The position numbers were made by a program, and so were the translations under genes. The notes below the pieces were generated by a model that saw only the letters and a program-made list of their open reading frames with translations, was not told the origin of the DNA and made no database searches. DNA of 64,000 nucleotides, from contig NZ_LJIC01000059.1 of the NCBI RefSeq assembly GCF_001295845.1, positions 46,568-110,567 of the forward strand, given 5' to 3'. The DNA comes from Rhodopseudomonas sp. AAP120. GTDB taxonomy: Bacteria > Pseudomonadota > Alphaproteobacteria > Rhizobiales > Xanthobacteraceae. Below are positions 9,380-18,149 of the stretch, in pieces. How positions within the stretch are numbered: the stretch's first letter is position 1; every line of letters begins with the position of its first letter.

Positions 9380-9505
9380 ATGGAACATAGCACGCCGCTG
9401 ATTTCGACCATCGTCGAAGGCCTGGTGCTGGCGTTTATTTTCGACGGTGTGGCACAGCGGCTCCGCGTTCGATGCCGCGTGCGAGGGAGCGGCATCCCGA
9501 GTTGA
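9380..9505 (+). pseudogene. Relic of the N-terminus of a YbaL/Kef-type antiporter gene
   Basis: Starting at an ATG, 41 residues can be read before a TGA. The first 30 (beginning MEHSTPLISTIVEGLVLAFIF) closely resemble the start of CPA2 antiporters of the YbaL group, where a similar hydrophobic helix is followed by ANRLRISPLVGYLLAG. After RLRV the similarity ends and the frame runs into Arg/Gly-rich translation and stops. So only the first membrane helix of a second antiporter survives, just upstream of the intact Kef gene on the other strand. The family match is from memory of the family's N-terminal pattern. Confidence 0.6.
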
Positions 9506-9540
9506 AGCAAGGCGCTACGCGGGGCGATACGCGCGCGTCA

Positions 9541-10071
9541 TCACCGTGACAGCAGCTTCAACGTGCCGTTACGATAGATCGGCCCCTGTGCCTTGCCGCC
9601 GGTGACCACGTTGGTCTGATATTGCTGGCTGACGCCGTCGAGGGCCGTCGACAGTTCGGCACGAAAGGTCGCGAAGCCGGCCGAATCGATCTGCTTCGGC
9701 ACTTCACCTTTCGCGAACAGCCGCTGCTTGGCCTCGTCGGGAGCCTGCGCGCGGACCCCGCCGCTCACCGTGAGGTCGACGATCAAGCGGTCGCCCCGCC
9801 ACCGGGCGGAGCCGCTGGCTCCAAGTTCGGCGTCGTCGAGCAGCAGCGATCCGGCGACCAGATAGTCGCCGCTCGGCACCGCGGTGAAGCCGAGGCGCAA
9901 GGTGCCGGTCTCGCCGTCCTCCGACTGCCACGCCCAGCGATGCTCGCCGCGATAGGTGACGGCGGTCTGCGTCAGCTCGGGCCGCAGCTCTTGCGCCGAA
10001 GCGGGGCAGGGCGTCGTTGCCGCCCAAACCGCAACGATCGCGGCGCGGGCCACATAGGTCATGAAGCGCAT
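9541..10071 (-). CDS. Small secreted protein downstream of a TonB receptor
   Basis: 176 residues from the ATG at 10071, chosen because an AGGAG ribosome site lies just upstream. An N-terminal signal peptide (VARAAIVAVWAATTPCPASAQ, cleavage after ASAQ) is followed by a soluble domain with alternating strands, e.g. GTLRLGFTAVPSGDYLVAGSL and ARWRGDRLIVDLTV. I do not recognise a family. It starts 20 bases after the receptor gene ends, in the same direction, so it belongs to that operon and probably acts in the periplasm or outer membrane during the same uptake process. Confidence 0.7.
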   Translation of the reverse strand: MRFMTYVARAAIVAVWAATTPCPASAQELRPELTQTAVTYRGEHRWAWQSEDGETGTLRLGFTAVPSGDYLVAGSLLLDDAELGASGSARWRGDRLIVDLTVSGGVRAQAPDEAKQRLFAKGEVPKQIDSAGFATFRAELSTALDGVSQQYQTNVVTGGKAQGPIYRNGTLKLLSR

Positions 10072-10091
10072 CGTGTCGTCTCCTGAAAGGC

Positions 10092-12401
10092 TCACCAGCG
10101 GTAGCGAAGGCTGGCGATGACCGAGCGGTCGAAGCCGGCGTTGCAACTCGTGGCCGAGCAGCTCACGTAGTACTGCTTGTTGGTGAGGTTGGTGGCGTTG
10201 ACGGCGAGCCGCATTCCCTTGAGGTCGCGGTGAAGCTGGCCGAGATCGTAGTGAAGCCGGGCATCGAACAGCACGTAGGACGGCACGCCGATGGTATTGG
10301 CAGAATCCGCGAAGCTCTCGCCCACGTAGCGCGTGCCGAGGCCGGCGCCGAAGCCGGCCAGCGGGCCGCTCTGGAACGTGTAGTCGCCCCACAGCGACGC
10401 GGTGTCGGCCGGCAGCCCGGTCGGACGATTGCCGAGCTCGGCGGCACTGTTGCTCTTGGTTACGGTCAGTTCAGCGTGGGTGTAGGAGGCCACCAGATTG
10501 AGGCCGGCGATCGGGTTGGCCACGCCCTGAAGCTCGAAGCCGCGCGAGCGCACCTCGCCGATCTGAAGACGGTTGAGCGAATTGTTCGCATCGATCGTCT
10601 GCACGTTCTCTTGATAGAGATCGAACACCGACATGGTGACGAAGCTGGTCGCTCCGGACGGCTGGAACTTGACGCCGATTTCCGCCTGTCGCCCGGTCGT
10701 CGGCTTGTAGGGCTGGCCGTAGAAATCGGTCCCGAGCACCGGGCTGAACGAGGTCGAGTAGCCGATATAGGGCGCGAGGCCGATGTCGCTGAGATAGACG
10801 AGCCCGGCCCGATAGGTGGATGCCTTGTCGTCCTGCGTGGCGGTCGAGCCCTTCAGCCGATTGTCCGTGGCGGTGTTCGACCGGTCCTGCCGCCCGCCGA
10901 AGCTCAGCACCCAATGGCGATCGAATTTGATCTGCTGCTGGCCGTAGATTCCGACCTGGTCGGAGGTCTGCCAGGTCGAGGCCATCGGCGTGGTCGCCGC
11001 GCCGATCGGCTGATTGTAGACCGGGTTGAAGATATCGATCGACGGAGCGCGGCCGCTGTTGAGGTAGTAATCCTCGGTCGAACGACGGTAGTCGACGCCG
11101 GCCAGCGACACGAACTGCGCCGAGCCCATCCACCAGTCGGCTTGAATCTGATTGTCGGACGCGTAGGTGTCGCCGACGATGCGGAATTGATACAGCGCGC
11201 GATTGAGCGTCCGCTGGTCGGCCGCGAGACTCATGCCCGACGCGGTGTTGGTCAAAAGGTCGACATGGCCGTAGCGGAAATTGGACCGCATCGTGAAGGT
11301 GTCGTCGAGACGATGTTCGAACAGATATCCGGCTGAATACTGCGTGCGATCGTTGTCGAGGCCGGGCTGGTCGAGGAACTGGTTACGCGGCAGCTGCCCG
11401 TTCCTGTTGGGAAGCAGCGTGCCCTGGATCGGGATGTAGGGGCGCGGCGGCCCGAATTTTTCGTGGCTGTAGTCGGTCAGGATCGTCAGCGTCGTGTCGA
11501 TGTTCGGCCGCCAGGTGAGCGCCGGTGCGATGAACACCTTGTCGTCCGGGACCGCCTTGAACTGGGTGTTGCTGTCGCGCGCTAGTCCGGTCAGCCGGTA
11601 GAGAAACTGGCCGTCCTTGTCGATCGGCCCGCTGAGATCGAACTGCCCCTGCAGCCGGTCGAAGCTGCCGCCTTGCAGCATCACTTCGTGGAAAGGCTTG
11701 TCGAGCGGACGCTTGGTGATGAGATTGACTAGGCCGCCTGGCGAGTTCTGGCCGTACAGCACCGAGCTCGGCCCGCGCAGAACCTCGACGCGTTCGAGAC
11801 CGTAAGGTTCGGTCTTCGGCCATGCCTGGGCGGTGGTGCCGCGCAGGCCGTCGCGCAGGATTCCGCTGCTGCTGGCATCGAAGCCGCGAATGCTGAACGT
11901 GTCGAAACGCTGCGAGATCGCTGGTGTGGTCGCCACGACACCCGCGGAGTAGCGCAAGGCGTCGGTCACCGACTGAACGTTCTGCGCGTCCATCTGCTGA
12001 CGATTGATCACCGAGATCGACTGCGGCGTTTCGATCAGCGGTGTGTTGGTCTTGGTCCCCGTCGTGCTGGCCCGGGCGACGAAGCCGGACGCATCCGCGC
12101 CACGTGCGGAGGTCGCCCGCGAGGTCGGGCGGGGGAGCGCTGCGGGAGCGGCGGTCACGGTCGGCCGGGTGGCCCTCCGCTTCGGCCTGCTCTGCTTCGG
12201 GGCGCTGACGACCACGGCAGGCAGCGCGTTCACGGCCGGGGAGGCGGGCGCAACTGCCGCCGCCTGGGCCCGTGCATCGTCGGTCGCCGCGCCGATCAGC
12301 AGCAATGCACTCATCGGCAGCGACGCGGCGTATCTGCGGTTGCGCCGCGCCGCTCGCTGGCGTGAAGCAATTAGTTCGGCAGGACGCGGCTGTGTGGTCA
12401 T
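10092..12401 (-). CDS. TonB-dependent siderophore receptor (outer membrane), second copy
   Basis: 769 residues, the same length as the receptor at 3695 and clearly paralogous in layout. A basic N-terminus and signal-like helix (LPMSALLLIGAATDDARAQA) precede a Pro/Arg-rich spacer with a possible TonB box (LPAVVVSAPKQ). The plug begins with GTKTNTPLIETPQSISVI near residue 113 and contains RGPSSVLYGQNSPGGLVN. The barrel ends in LRYRW. An AraC family regulator lies directly upstream in the same direction, and a secreted protein follows. The ligand is unknown; a ferric siderophore is inferred from the family. Confidence 0.93.
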   Translation of the reverse strand: MTTQPRPAELIASRQRAARRNRRYAASLPMSALLLIGAATDDARAQAAAVAPASPAVNALPAVVVSAPKQSRPKRRATRPTVTAAPAALPRPTSRATSARGADASGFVARASTTGTKTNTPLIETPQSISVINRQQMDAQNVQSVTDALRYSAGVVATTPAISQRFDTFSIRGFDASSSGILRDGLRGTTAQAWPKTEPYGLERVEVLRGPSSVLYGQNSPGGLVNLITKRPLDKPFHEVMLQGGSFDRLQGQFDLSGPIDKDGQFLYRLTGLARDSNTQFKAVPDDKVFIAPALTWRPNIDTTLTILTDYSHEKFGPPRPYIPIQGTLLPNRNGQLPRNQFLDQPGLDNDRTQYSAGYLFEHRLDDTFTMRSNFRYGHVDLLTNTASGMSLAADQRTLNRALYQFRIVGDTYASDNQIQADWWMGSAQFVSLAGVDYRRSTEDYYLNSGRAPSIDIFNPVYNQPIGAATTPMASTWQTSDQVGIYGQQQIKFDRHWVLSFGGRQDRSNTATDNRLKGSTATQDDKASTYRAGLVYLSDIGLAPYIGYSTSFSPVLGTDFYGQPYKPTTGRQAEIGVKFQPSGATSFVTMSVFDLYQENVQTIDANNSLNRLQIGEVRSRGFELQGVANPIAGLNLVASYTHAELTVTKSNSAAELGNRPTGLPADTASLWGDYTFQSGPLAGFGAGLGTRYVGESFADSANTIGVPSYVLFDARLHYDLGQLHRDLKGMRLAVNATNLTNKQYYVSCSATSCNAGFDRSVIASLRYRW

Positions 12402-12541
12402 CGTGATATTCCTCCAGGACGCGGCACAGAAGCGTCACTGCGAGGAATGCGACAAGCCGTCGGACTTTTGATTTCCGGACGAATTCTTACGATTACAAAC
12501 GTTCTACGTCGTCGGCGGGGTGAGGCGGTCGCGGAGTGGAA

Positions 12542-13375
12542 TTACAGCAGATCGCGCGGAGAAATTCCGAAGCGCTTTCGGAACACCGCCGAGAAGTAAG
12601 CGGGTGTGTAGCCGACGCGATGCGCGGCCTCCGATACGTTGGTGGCGCCGCTCGACAGCAGCCGATACGCTTCGTTCAAACGTGCGTCCTGCAGGAAGTC
12701 GTTCACGGTGGTGCCGAATGCCGCCTGGAATCCATCCGTCAGCTTGCGGGTGTTCAGTCCCACCGCCGCCGCCAGGGCCGGCAAATTCGGCGGAGCCCCG
12801 AGCCGTTCCAGGAGGATGGCGCGGGCTTTCTTCAAGCGCTCGACATCGCCGAGCGAGGGCCGCAGTGTCTCGATCGCCGAGTTGGCGTCGACCGCGTCGT
12901 AGGCCAAAGCGAGGATCTCGATCGCCTTTGCGGACAGGAACAGATCCCGCGCCGCGCCCACGAAGGGGCACACCTCGAGCTGTGAGCACAGCGCCTGCAG
13001 CGCACGCGGCGCCTCGATGTGGTGAAGGCTCGGGCGATCGGTGCAGAACAGCGGCGTCAGCGGATCGCGTTCGGCCTCGCCGCCCGGTGAAAAGGCGGCC
13101 TTGACCATCACGTAGTGCAACGGCTCGTCGGCCGTCACCATCTGGCGACCGGAGGCATCGGCCGGCGAACGGATCACGCACACCGTGGGACCGGCGATGC
13201 TGAACTCACTGACGCAGCCATCGATCCGCGCCCGCATCGCGCCGCGTAGGATGACCACCACCTTGGTGCCGTGATGCAGCTGTTCGTCGACCCAATCGCC
13301 ATCGGGCTGCTGCAGAACGCCGCTGGCCAGATCGAGCTGCGAGATCGCGCCCGTCCACCTGTGCTCCAATGTCAT
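12542..13375 (-). CDS. AraC family transcriptional regulator
   Basis: 277 residues from the ATG at 13375; the frame extends upstream only to a weak TTG. The C-terminal third holds the two helix-turn-helix motifs of AraC/XylS, with LNEAYRLLSSGATNVSEAAH and VGYTPAYFSAVFRKRFGISP as the clearest parts. The N-terminal 170 residues are a sensor-like domain with a cupin-type start (GTKVVVILRGAM). It lies 140 bases upstream of, and in the same direction as, the second TonB receptor, so it most likely activates that receptor in response to a siderophore, as PchR/AlcR do. That role is inferred from position. Confidence 0.88.
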   Translation of the reverse strand: MTLEHRWTGAISQLDLASGVLQQPDGDWVDEQLHHGTKVVVILRGAMRARIDGCVSEFSIAGPTVCVIRSPADASGRQMVTADEPLHYVMVKAAFSPGGEAERDPLTPLFCTDRPSLHHIEAPRALQALCSQLEVCPFVGAARDLFLSAKAIEILALAYDAVDANSAIETLRPSLGDVERLKKARAILLERLGAPPNLPALAAAVGLNTRKLTDGFQAAFGTTVNDFLQDARLNEAYRLLSSGATNVSEAAHRVGYTPAYFSAVFRKRFGISPRDLL

Positions 13376-13405
13376 GCTTCCGCCGTCGAACACCGCTGGT
13401 GACAA

Positions 13406-13619
13406 GGAGCAACACTATGTCACCGAAGCCTGGCAACGGCACCGGGGCGACGCGAGGCGAAGTCGAGAAAAGCTCGAAGGTGGCCGAGGCGAAATGGCGC
13501 TGGTGGCATTTGCCGTTCACGCCGACGCGCGCGTCACGGCCGATCATCGCTTCGGCAGCCTTGCGAACGCGGGATGCGACCGGCGCCGCGAGCCTCCGCA
13601 GCTGTTCAGCCGGATCGGC
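13406..13619. other. Intergenic region, possible dispersed repeat
   Basis: A short plus-strand frame beginning at 13417 (MSPKPGNGTGATRGEVEKSS) and its minus-strand counterpart look familiar to me from many intergenic places in Bradyrhizobium-type genomes, which suggests a dispersed element rather than a gene. I cannot verify that from this window. No other feature is seen. Confidence 0.3.
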
Positions 13620-13952
13620 TTACGCCGGCAGCGAGCGCGGCGCGAACAGGATCACGCTCATGCCGACCAGGCAGATCGCGGCGCCGATCATGTCCCAACT
13701 GTCCGGCCGATGCCCCTCCATCGCCCAGCCCCACAGCAGCGCGCTGGCGATGTAGATGCCGCCATAGGCCGCGTAGGCGCGCCCGGCCAGCGGACTGTCG
13801 ACCAGCGTCAGCAGATAGGCGAACAGAGCCAGCGCCATCATGCCCGGGATCAGCCACAACGCCGACTTGTCCAGCCGCAGCCACGCCCAGAACGCAAAAC
13901 ACCCGGCGATCTCCATCACCGCGGCGGCACAAAAGGTGAGGAGGGAGGTCAT
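13620..13952 (-). CDS. YnfA/UPF0060 family small membrane protein
   Basis: 110 residues from the ATG at 13952, the usual length of the family. Four transmembrane helices fill the protein. Family features are [19 protein letters not shown] at the start, the [20 protein letters not shown] segment in the middle, and [20 protein letters not shown] at the end. It belongs to the small multidrug resistance-like superfamily; some members affect efflux of quaternary compounds, but the role is mostly unproven. It is monocistronic, on the minus strand downstream of icd. Confidence 0.9.
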   Translation of the reverse strand: MTSLLTFCAAAVMEIAGCFAFWAWLRLDKSALWLIPGMMALALFAYLLTLVDSPLAGRAYAAYGGIYIASALLWGWAMEGHRPDSWDMIGAAICLVGMSVILFAPRSLPA

Positions 13953-14031
13953 GGGGAGCCTTCGAACGATGGGGCGAAGTGTTGCGCAGCATAAGGCGCG
14001 AAGCGCCGAGAGAGCAGCCAAGCCGGCAAAG

Positions 14032-14060
14032 AAAAAGGCGCGGAGGGCATCCGCGCCTTT
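14032..14060 (-). terminator. Rho-independent terminator of icd
   Basis: Stem AGGCGCGGA (14036-14044) pairs with TCCGCGCCT (14050-14058) around the loop GGGCA. On the minus strand it is followed by TTTTTC, so it terminates the isocitrate dehydrogenase transcript 25 bases after its stop. Confidence 0.85.
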
Positions 14061-14083
14061 CCGATTCTACGATGTCGGCCCTA

Positions 14084-15310
14084 TCAGGCGGCCTTGGTCT
14101 CGCTCATCGCCTTGTTGAGGTTCTGCGCGACCTTGTCGAGGAAGCCTTCGGTCGACAGCCAGCGCTGGTCGGCGCCGACCAGGAGCGCAAGGTCCTTGGT
14201 CATCGCACCGGCTTCGACGGTCTCGACGCAGACCTTCTCGAGCAGGTCGGCGAAGCGGGCCAGCTCTTCGTTGCTGTCGAGCTTGGCGCGATGCGCGAGG
14301 CCGCGGGTCCAGGCGAAGATCGAGGCGATCGAATTGGTCGAGGTCGCCTTGCCCTTCTGGTGCTCGCGATAGTGGCGGGTGACAGTGCCGTGGGCGGCTT
14401 CGGCTTCCACCGTCTTGCCGTCCGGCGTCATCAGCACCGAGGTCATCAGGCCGAGCGAGCCGTAGCCCTGCGCCACGGTGTCGGACTGCACGTCGCCGTC
14501 GTAGTTCTTACAGGCCCAGACATAGCCGCCCGACCACTTCAGCGCGGAGGCGACCATGTCGTCGATCAGGCGGTGCTCGTAGGTCAGGCCCTTGGCGTCG
14601 TATTCGGTCTTGAACTCGGCGTCGAAGATCTCCTGGAAGATGTCCTTGAAGCGACCATCATAGACTTTCATGATGGTGTTCTTGGTCGACAGGTAGACCG
14701 GGTAGTTCCGCATCAGGCCGTAGTTCAGCGACGCGCGGGCGAAGTCCTTGATCGACTCGTCGAGGTTGTACATCGACATCGCGACGCCGGCGCCGGGTGC
14801 CTTGAACACTTCGCGCTCGATCACCTGGCCGTCCTCGCCGACGAACTTCATCGTCAGCGTGCCCGGGCCGGGGAACTTGATGTCGGTCGCGCGATACTGG
14901 TCGCCGTAAGCGTGGCGGCCGATCACGATCGGCTTGGTCCAGCCCGGCACCAGCCGCGGCACGTTCTTGCAGATGATCGGTTCGCGGAAGATCACGCCGC
15001 CGAGGATGTTGCGGATCGTGCCGTTCGGCGACTTCCACATGTTCTTGAGGCCGAACTCCTTCACCCGCGCTTCGTCCGGGGTGATGGTGGCGCACTTCAC
15101 GCCGACGCCGACCTGCTTGATGGCGTTCGCCGCATCGATGGTGACCTGGTCGTCGGTCGCGTCGCGGTGCTCCATTCCAAGGTCGAAATACATCAGTTCC
15201 ACGTCGAGGAACGGCGTGATCAGCTTGTCCTTGATCATCTGCCAAATGATGCGGGTCATCTCGTCGCCGTCGAGTTCGACGACGGGATTTTTCACCTTGA
15301 TTTTCGCCAT
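14084..15310 (-). CDS. icd: NADP-dependent isocitrate dehydrogenase
   Basis: 408 residues, typical of the homodimeric eukaryote-like NADP-IDH found in alphaproteobacteria, starting [20 protein letters not shown]. Substrate-binding and family motifs include [19 protein letters not shown], and a metal/cofactor region with [19 protein letters not shown] and [20 protein letters not shown]. It oxidises isocitrate to 2-oxoglutarate in the TCA cycle and supplies NADPH. The gene is monocistronic with its own terminator and a 280-base upstream region that must hold its promoter. Confidence 0.97.
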   Translation of the reverse strand: MAKIKVKNPVVELDGDEMTRIIWQMIKDKLITPFLDVELMYFDLGMEHRDATDDQVTIDAANAIKQVGVGVKCATITPDEARVKEFGLKNMWKSPNGTIRNILGGVIFREPIICKNVPRLVPGWTKPIVIGRHAYGDQYRATDIKFPGPGTLTMKFVGEDGQVIEREVFKAPGAGVAMSMYNLDESIKDFARASLNYGLMRNYPVYLSTKNTIMKVYDGRFKDIFQEIFDAEFKTEYDAKGLTYEHRLIDDMVASALKWSGGYVWACKNYDGDVQSDTVAQGYGSLGLMTSVLMTPDGKTVEAEAAHGTVTRHYREHQKGKATSTNSIASIFAWTRGLAHRAKLDSNEELARFADLLEKVCVETVEAGAMTKDLALLVGADQRWLSTEGFLDKVAQNLNKAMSETKAA

Positions 15311-15713
15311 GCGGGATCGGGCCTTCTTTGCGACAGCTGGGGCGGGATTGGGCTTGAGCCGCGCCCGCTATAGCACTGCGCGGCGCGCGCTGGAAAGCCG
15401 AATGGGCGGGCAATTGCGCACGATTCGCAACGTTCCGGCGCATGGCGGGGACGCGCGCGCGCCGACTGTCCGCCGGGCCACATTGCGGCCCTTGCTCATG
15501 CGACGGATGAGCCGGAACCTCATGTTCTTAACGAATCGTCAAAACTCTTGGTAAACGTATTATTTCGCTTGAGAAAACGCGCCAGCCTTGGCACCAGCAG
15601 GGGCGCGAAACGGCGCCTGCGCGGTCGCCTTGTTCAAGCTCCGCTATAATCTCAACGCAGCTCTGGCCGCCGACCTCGTGCGACACCGGGGCGCTATTCC
15701 GAAAGCTCGTCCG

Positions 15714-16910
15714 ATGGCCGGTTCAGGCACCGACAAATCCAAGCCCGCAACGGACCTCGCCGGACCTGTTGTCATTCTGGTTGAACCGCAGCTCGGCGAG
15801 AACATCGGGATGTGCGCGCGGGCGATGGGTAATTTCGGCCTGAAGCGTTTACGTCTGGTAAAGCCGCGCGACGGCTGGCCCAACATCGCAGCGACGCGCG
15901 CCTCGGCCGGCGCCGACCACATCCTGAATGCGGTGGAACTGTTCGACAGCGTCGAGGCCGCGGTGGCCGATTGCGCGCTGCTGTTCGCCACCACCGCACG
16001 CGCCCATGACCAGGCCAAGCCGGTGCGCGCGCCCGAGGCGGCCGCGCAGGAGATCGTCGCCGCGACCGCGTCCGGCGTCACCGCCGGCATCCTGTTCGGC
16101 CGCGAGCGTCACGGCCTCGAGAACCACGAGGTCGCGCTCGCCAACCGCATCGTCACTTTCCCGGTCAACCCGGCCTTCGCCTCGCTGAACCTGGCGCAGG
16201 CGGTGCTGCTGATGGGCTATGAATGGTTCAAGCACGCCACCGGCGGCGCATTGCCGTTCGACATGCCCGAGCGCTCCGAGCCGGCGTCGCAGCACCAGAT
16301 GCAGGCGTTCTTCGACAATCTGGTCGCCGAGCTCGACCGCGTCGAGTTCCTCCGCCCGCCGGAGAAGCGCGACACCATGCTGGTCAATCTGCGCAACATC
16401 TTCACCCGCATGGATCCGACCAAGCAGGACATCCACACACTGCACGGCGCCATCATGGCGATCGCCGAGGGCCGCAAGGGCCCAGCCAAGGGCGGCGTGC
16501 TCGACGGCGAGCAGGCCACACGGTTGCGCGCGCTCTTGGCCGAGCGCGCGGCCGGCGCCGCTGATCCCGACGGCGGCTCGCTGCGCGGCCTGGCGCGGCT
16601 GCTCCGCCGCAACCCGACCGACGCCGAGCGCCTCTTATGGGAGAAGCTGCGCAGCGACCGCCGCTTCGCCGGCAACTTCAAGCGCCAGACCCCGGTCGGC
16701 CGCCACATCCCGGATTTCGTCTCCTTCACCCGCCGCCTGGTGATCGAGCTGATCCACCCGGACGAAGGCGACGCCGTCGCGGCGGACAGGGCCGCGCGCA
16801 AAACCTGGCTGGAAGAGCGCGACTACCGCGTGGTGTGGGTGACGGCCGACGAGGTGAATGCAGACATCGGCGCGGTGCTGGGGCGGATCGAGGCGGTGCT
16901 GGCGGGGTAG
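15714..16910 (+). CDS. trmJ: TrmJ-type tRNA 2'-O-methyltransferase fused to a DUF559 (nuclease-fold) domain
   Basis: 398 residues from the ATG at 15714; an in-frame extension upstream (15588) reads as low-complexity and is not favoured. Residues about 15-255 are a SPOUT methyltransferase: VEPQLGENIGMCARAMGNFGL, then ILFGRERHGLENHEVALAN and the knot motif NPAFASLNLAQAVLLMGYEW, as in TrmJ, which methylates position 32 of some tRNAs. Residues about 290-398 are a DUF559 domain (LRRNPTDAERLLWEKLRSDR, FKRQTPVGRHIPDFV). In DUF559 the segment IELDGxxH is usual, but here it reads IELIHPDEGD, so the putative catalytic Asp/His are not in place. The tail's role is unknown. Confidence 0.85.
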   Translation: MAGSGTDKSKPATDLAGPVVILVEPQLGENIGMCARAMGNFGLKRLRLVKPRDGWPNIAATRASAGADHILNAVELFDSVEAAVADCALLFATTARAHDQAKPVRAPEAAAQEIVAATASGVTAGILFGRERHGLENHEVALANRIVTFPVNPAFASLNLAQAVLLMGYEWFKHATGGALPFDMPERSEPASQHQMQAFFDNLVAELDRVEFLRPPEKRDTMLVNLRNIFTRMDPTKQDIHTLHGAIMAIAEGRKGPAKGGVLDGEQATRLRALLAERAAGAADPDGGSLRGLARLLRRNPTDAERLLWEKLRSDRRFAGNFKRQTPVGRHIPDFVSFTRRLVIELIHPDEGDAVAADRAARKTWLEERDYRVVWVTADEVNADIGAVLGRIEAVLAG

Positions 16911-17002
16911 GGCGGCCGCGCGCGGCGCCGATTGACTTGGCCGGCGCTGCGCGATGGACTGCGACCTAGCGGCGAAACGGCCGCAGCTGACGGAGGAGAT
17001 TT

Positions 17003-17404
17003 ATGCGACATTCCACTCCACGCCGCATCGCCAGCGGCTTCGCCGCGCTCGCGGCCGTGCTCGTCGCCGGATCGATCGGAAGTGCCCGCGCCGACGAAGT
17101 CGCCGGCACCTGGCTGCGCGACACCGGCGCGTCGAAGGTGAAGTTCGCGCCCTGCGGTGGCGCGCTGTGCGGCACGCTGGTGTGGATCAAGCCGGGCGTC
17201 GAGACGCCGGCGAAGGTCGGCCAGAAGGTGTTCTTCGACATGAAGCCGACCGGCGCCAACGCCTGGAGCGGCAGCGCCTTCAATCCGGAAGACGGCAAGA
17301 CCTACAGCGGCAAGATGAGCCTCGCCGGCGGCACCCTGACCACCCAGGGCTGCGCGATGGGTGGCATGATCTGCAAATCGTCGACCTGGACTCGGAGCAA
17401 CTGA
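17003..17404 (+). CDS. DUF2147 family periplasmic protein
   Basis: 133 residues with a good ribosome site (GGAGGA). A signal peptide spans about residues 1-30, with likely cleavage after SARA before DEVAGTWLRD. The mature part has the DUF2147 pattern: VAGTWLRDTGASKVKFAPCGGALCGTLVW near the start and a late CAMGGMICKSSTWTR. Four cysteines in two close pairs could form disulfides. Function is unknown for the family; it is probably a lipocalin-like periplasmic beta-barrel. Confidence 0.85.
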   Translation: MRHSTPRRIASGFAALAAVLVAGSIGSARADEVAGTWLRDTGASKVKFAPCGGALCGTLVWIKPGVETPAKVGQKVFFDMKPTGANAWSGSAFNPEDGKTYSGKMSLAGGTLTTQGCAMGGMICKSSTWTRSN

Positions 17405-17425
17405 GCGGCGCTTGGAGCGACCGAT

Positions 17426-17614
17426 ATGAAAAGCAGAGCAATTGACGCAGCGGCGAACCGTTCGCGTGAAGCCGCGTTGCAGCTTGAGCTGCTCGAGAAG
17501 GACATCCGGCGCGGCGTGTCCGCGCTGGAGCGAGGGGATTTTGTCGAAATCGATGACGAAGGCCTCGATACTCTGCTCGATGAGTTGGTGTCTCTGCCCG
17601 CGCCTAAAAGATAG
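17426..17614 (+). CDS. Small antitoxin-like protein (ParD C-terminal type), orphan
   Basis: 62 residues with a GGAG site upstream. The segment LEKDIRRGVSALERGDFVEIDDEGLDTLLDEL resembles the C-terminal, toxin-binding half of some ParD antitoxins. The N-terminal ribbon-helix-helix is not evident and there is no ParE/RelE gene beside it, so it may be a remnant or an unrelated acidic helical protein. It lies between DUF2147 and the GreA-like gene, nine bases before the latter. Confidence 0.45.
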   Translation: MKSRAIDAAANRSREAALQLELLEKDIRRGVSALERGDFVEIDDEGLDTLLDELVSLPAPKR

Positions 17615-17623
17615 AGTGTTGAA

Positions 17624-18106
17624 TTGAGCGTCGCCTTCACCAAGGAAGACAGTGCCGCGACCGCATCGGAAACGATGCTGCCCGACCGGCCGATTTCGGA
17701 GCATCCCAATCTCGTCACCGCCGCCGGCCTCGCCGCGCTGGAAGCGCAGCTCGCCGAGGCGCGCGCCGGCGTCGAGGCCGCCGCCGCCATCGCCGACGTC
17801 AACGAACGCCGCCAGGCCGAAGCGATCCCGGCGCGCGACCTGCGCTACTTCGACATCCGCGTCCGCAGCGCGCAGCTGATGCCCGAGCCGGACAGTAACG
17901 ACGTCGTTGCATTCGGCAGCACCGTCACCTTCCGCCGCCCCGACGGCCGCGTCCAAACCTACCGCATCGTCGGCGAAGACGAAGCCGACCCCAAGCAGGG
18001 CACGATCTCATTCGCATCGCCGGTGGCAAGGCTGCTGATGGGGAAGGAAGTCGGCGACGTGGTGGGGAAGGGCGCGCAGGAGCTGGAGGTGGTGGAGATT
18101 GCTTAG
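17624..18106 (+). CDS. GreA/GreB family transcription elongation factor-like protein
   Basis: 160 residues from a TTG start (LSVAFTKEDSAAT), which preserves the N-terminus I associate with this alphaproteobacterial subgroup. It has a coiled-coil region (LAALEAQLAEARAGVEAAAAI) and a GreA C-terminal FKBP-like domain with VAFGSTVTFRRPDGRVQTYRIVGEDEADPKQGTISF and ASPVARLLMGKEVGDVV. The coiled coil lacks the usual DD/DE tip pair of true GreA, so it may act on RNA polymerase differently (as for Rnk-like proteins). This is not the main GreA of the cell. Confidence 0.85.
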   Translation: MSVAFTKEDSAATASETMLPDRPISEHPNLVTAAGLAALEAQLAEARAGVEAAAAIADVNERRQAEAIPARDLRYFDIRVRSAQLMPEPDSNDVVAFGSTVTFRRPDGRVQTYRIVGEDEADPKQGTISFASPVARLLMGKEVGDVVGKGAQELEVVEIA

Positions 18107-18149
18107 TCCAGGCTGCGAGCCCGTCGATCCGCTGTGGGTGGCTTGAAGT

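Noticed and set aside
12402..12541. Fur box upstream of the second receptor
   Set aside because: The A/T-rich stretch (TTACGATTACAAACG) has no convincing dyad symmetry.
16823..17956. A 377-codon minus-strand frame
   Set aside because: It runs opposite DUF2147 and GreA-like genes, which have clear signals.
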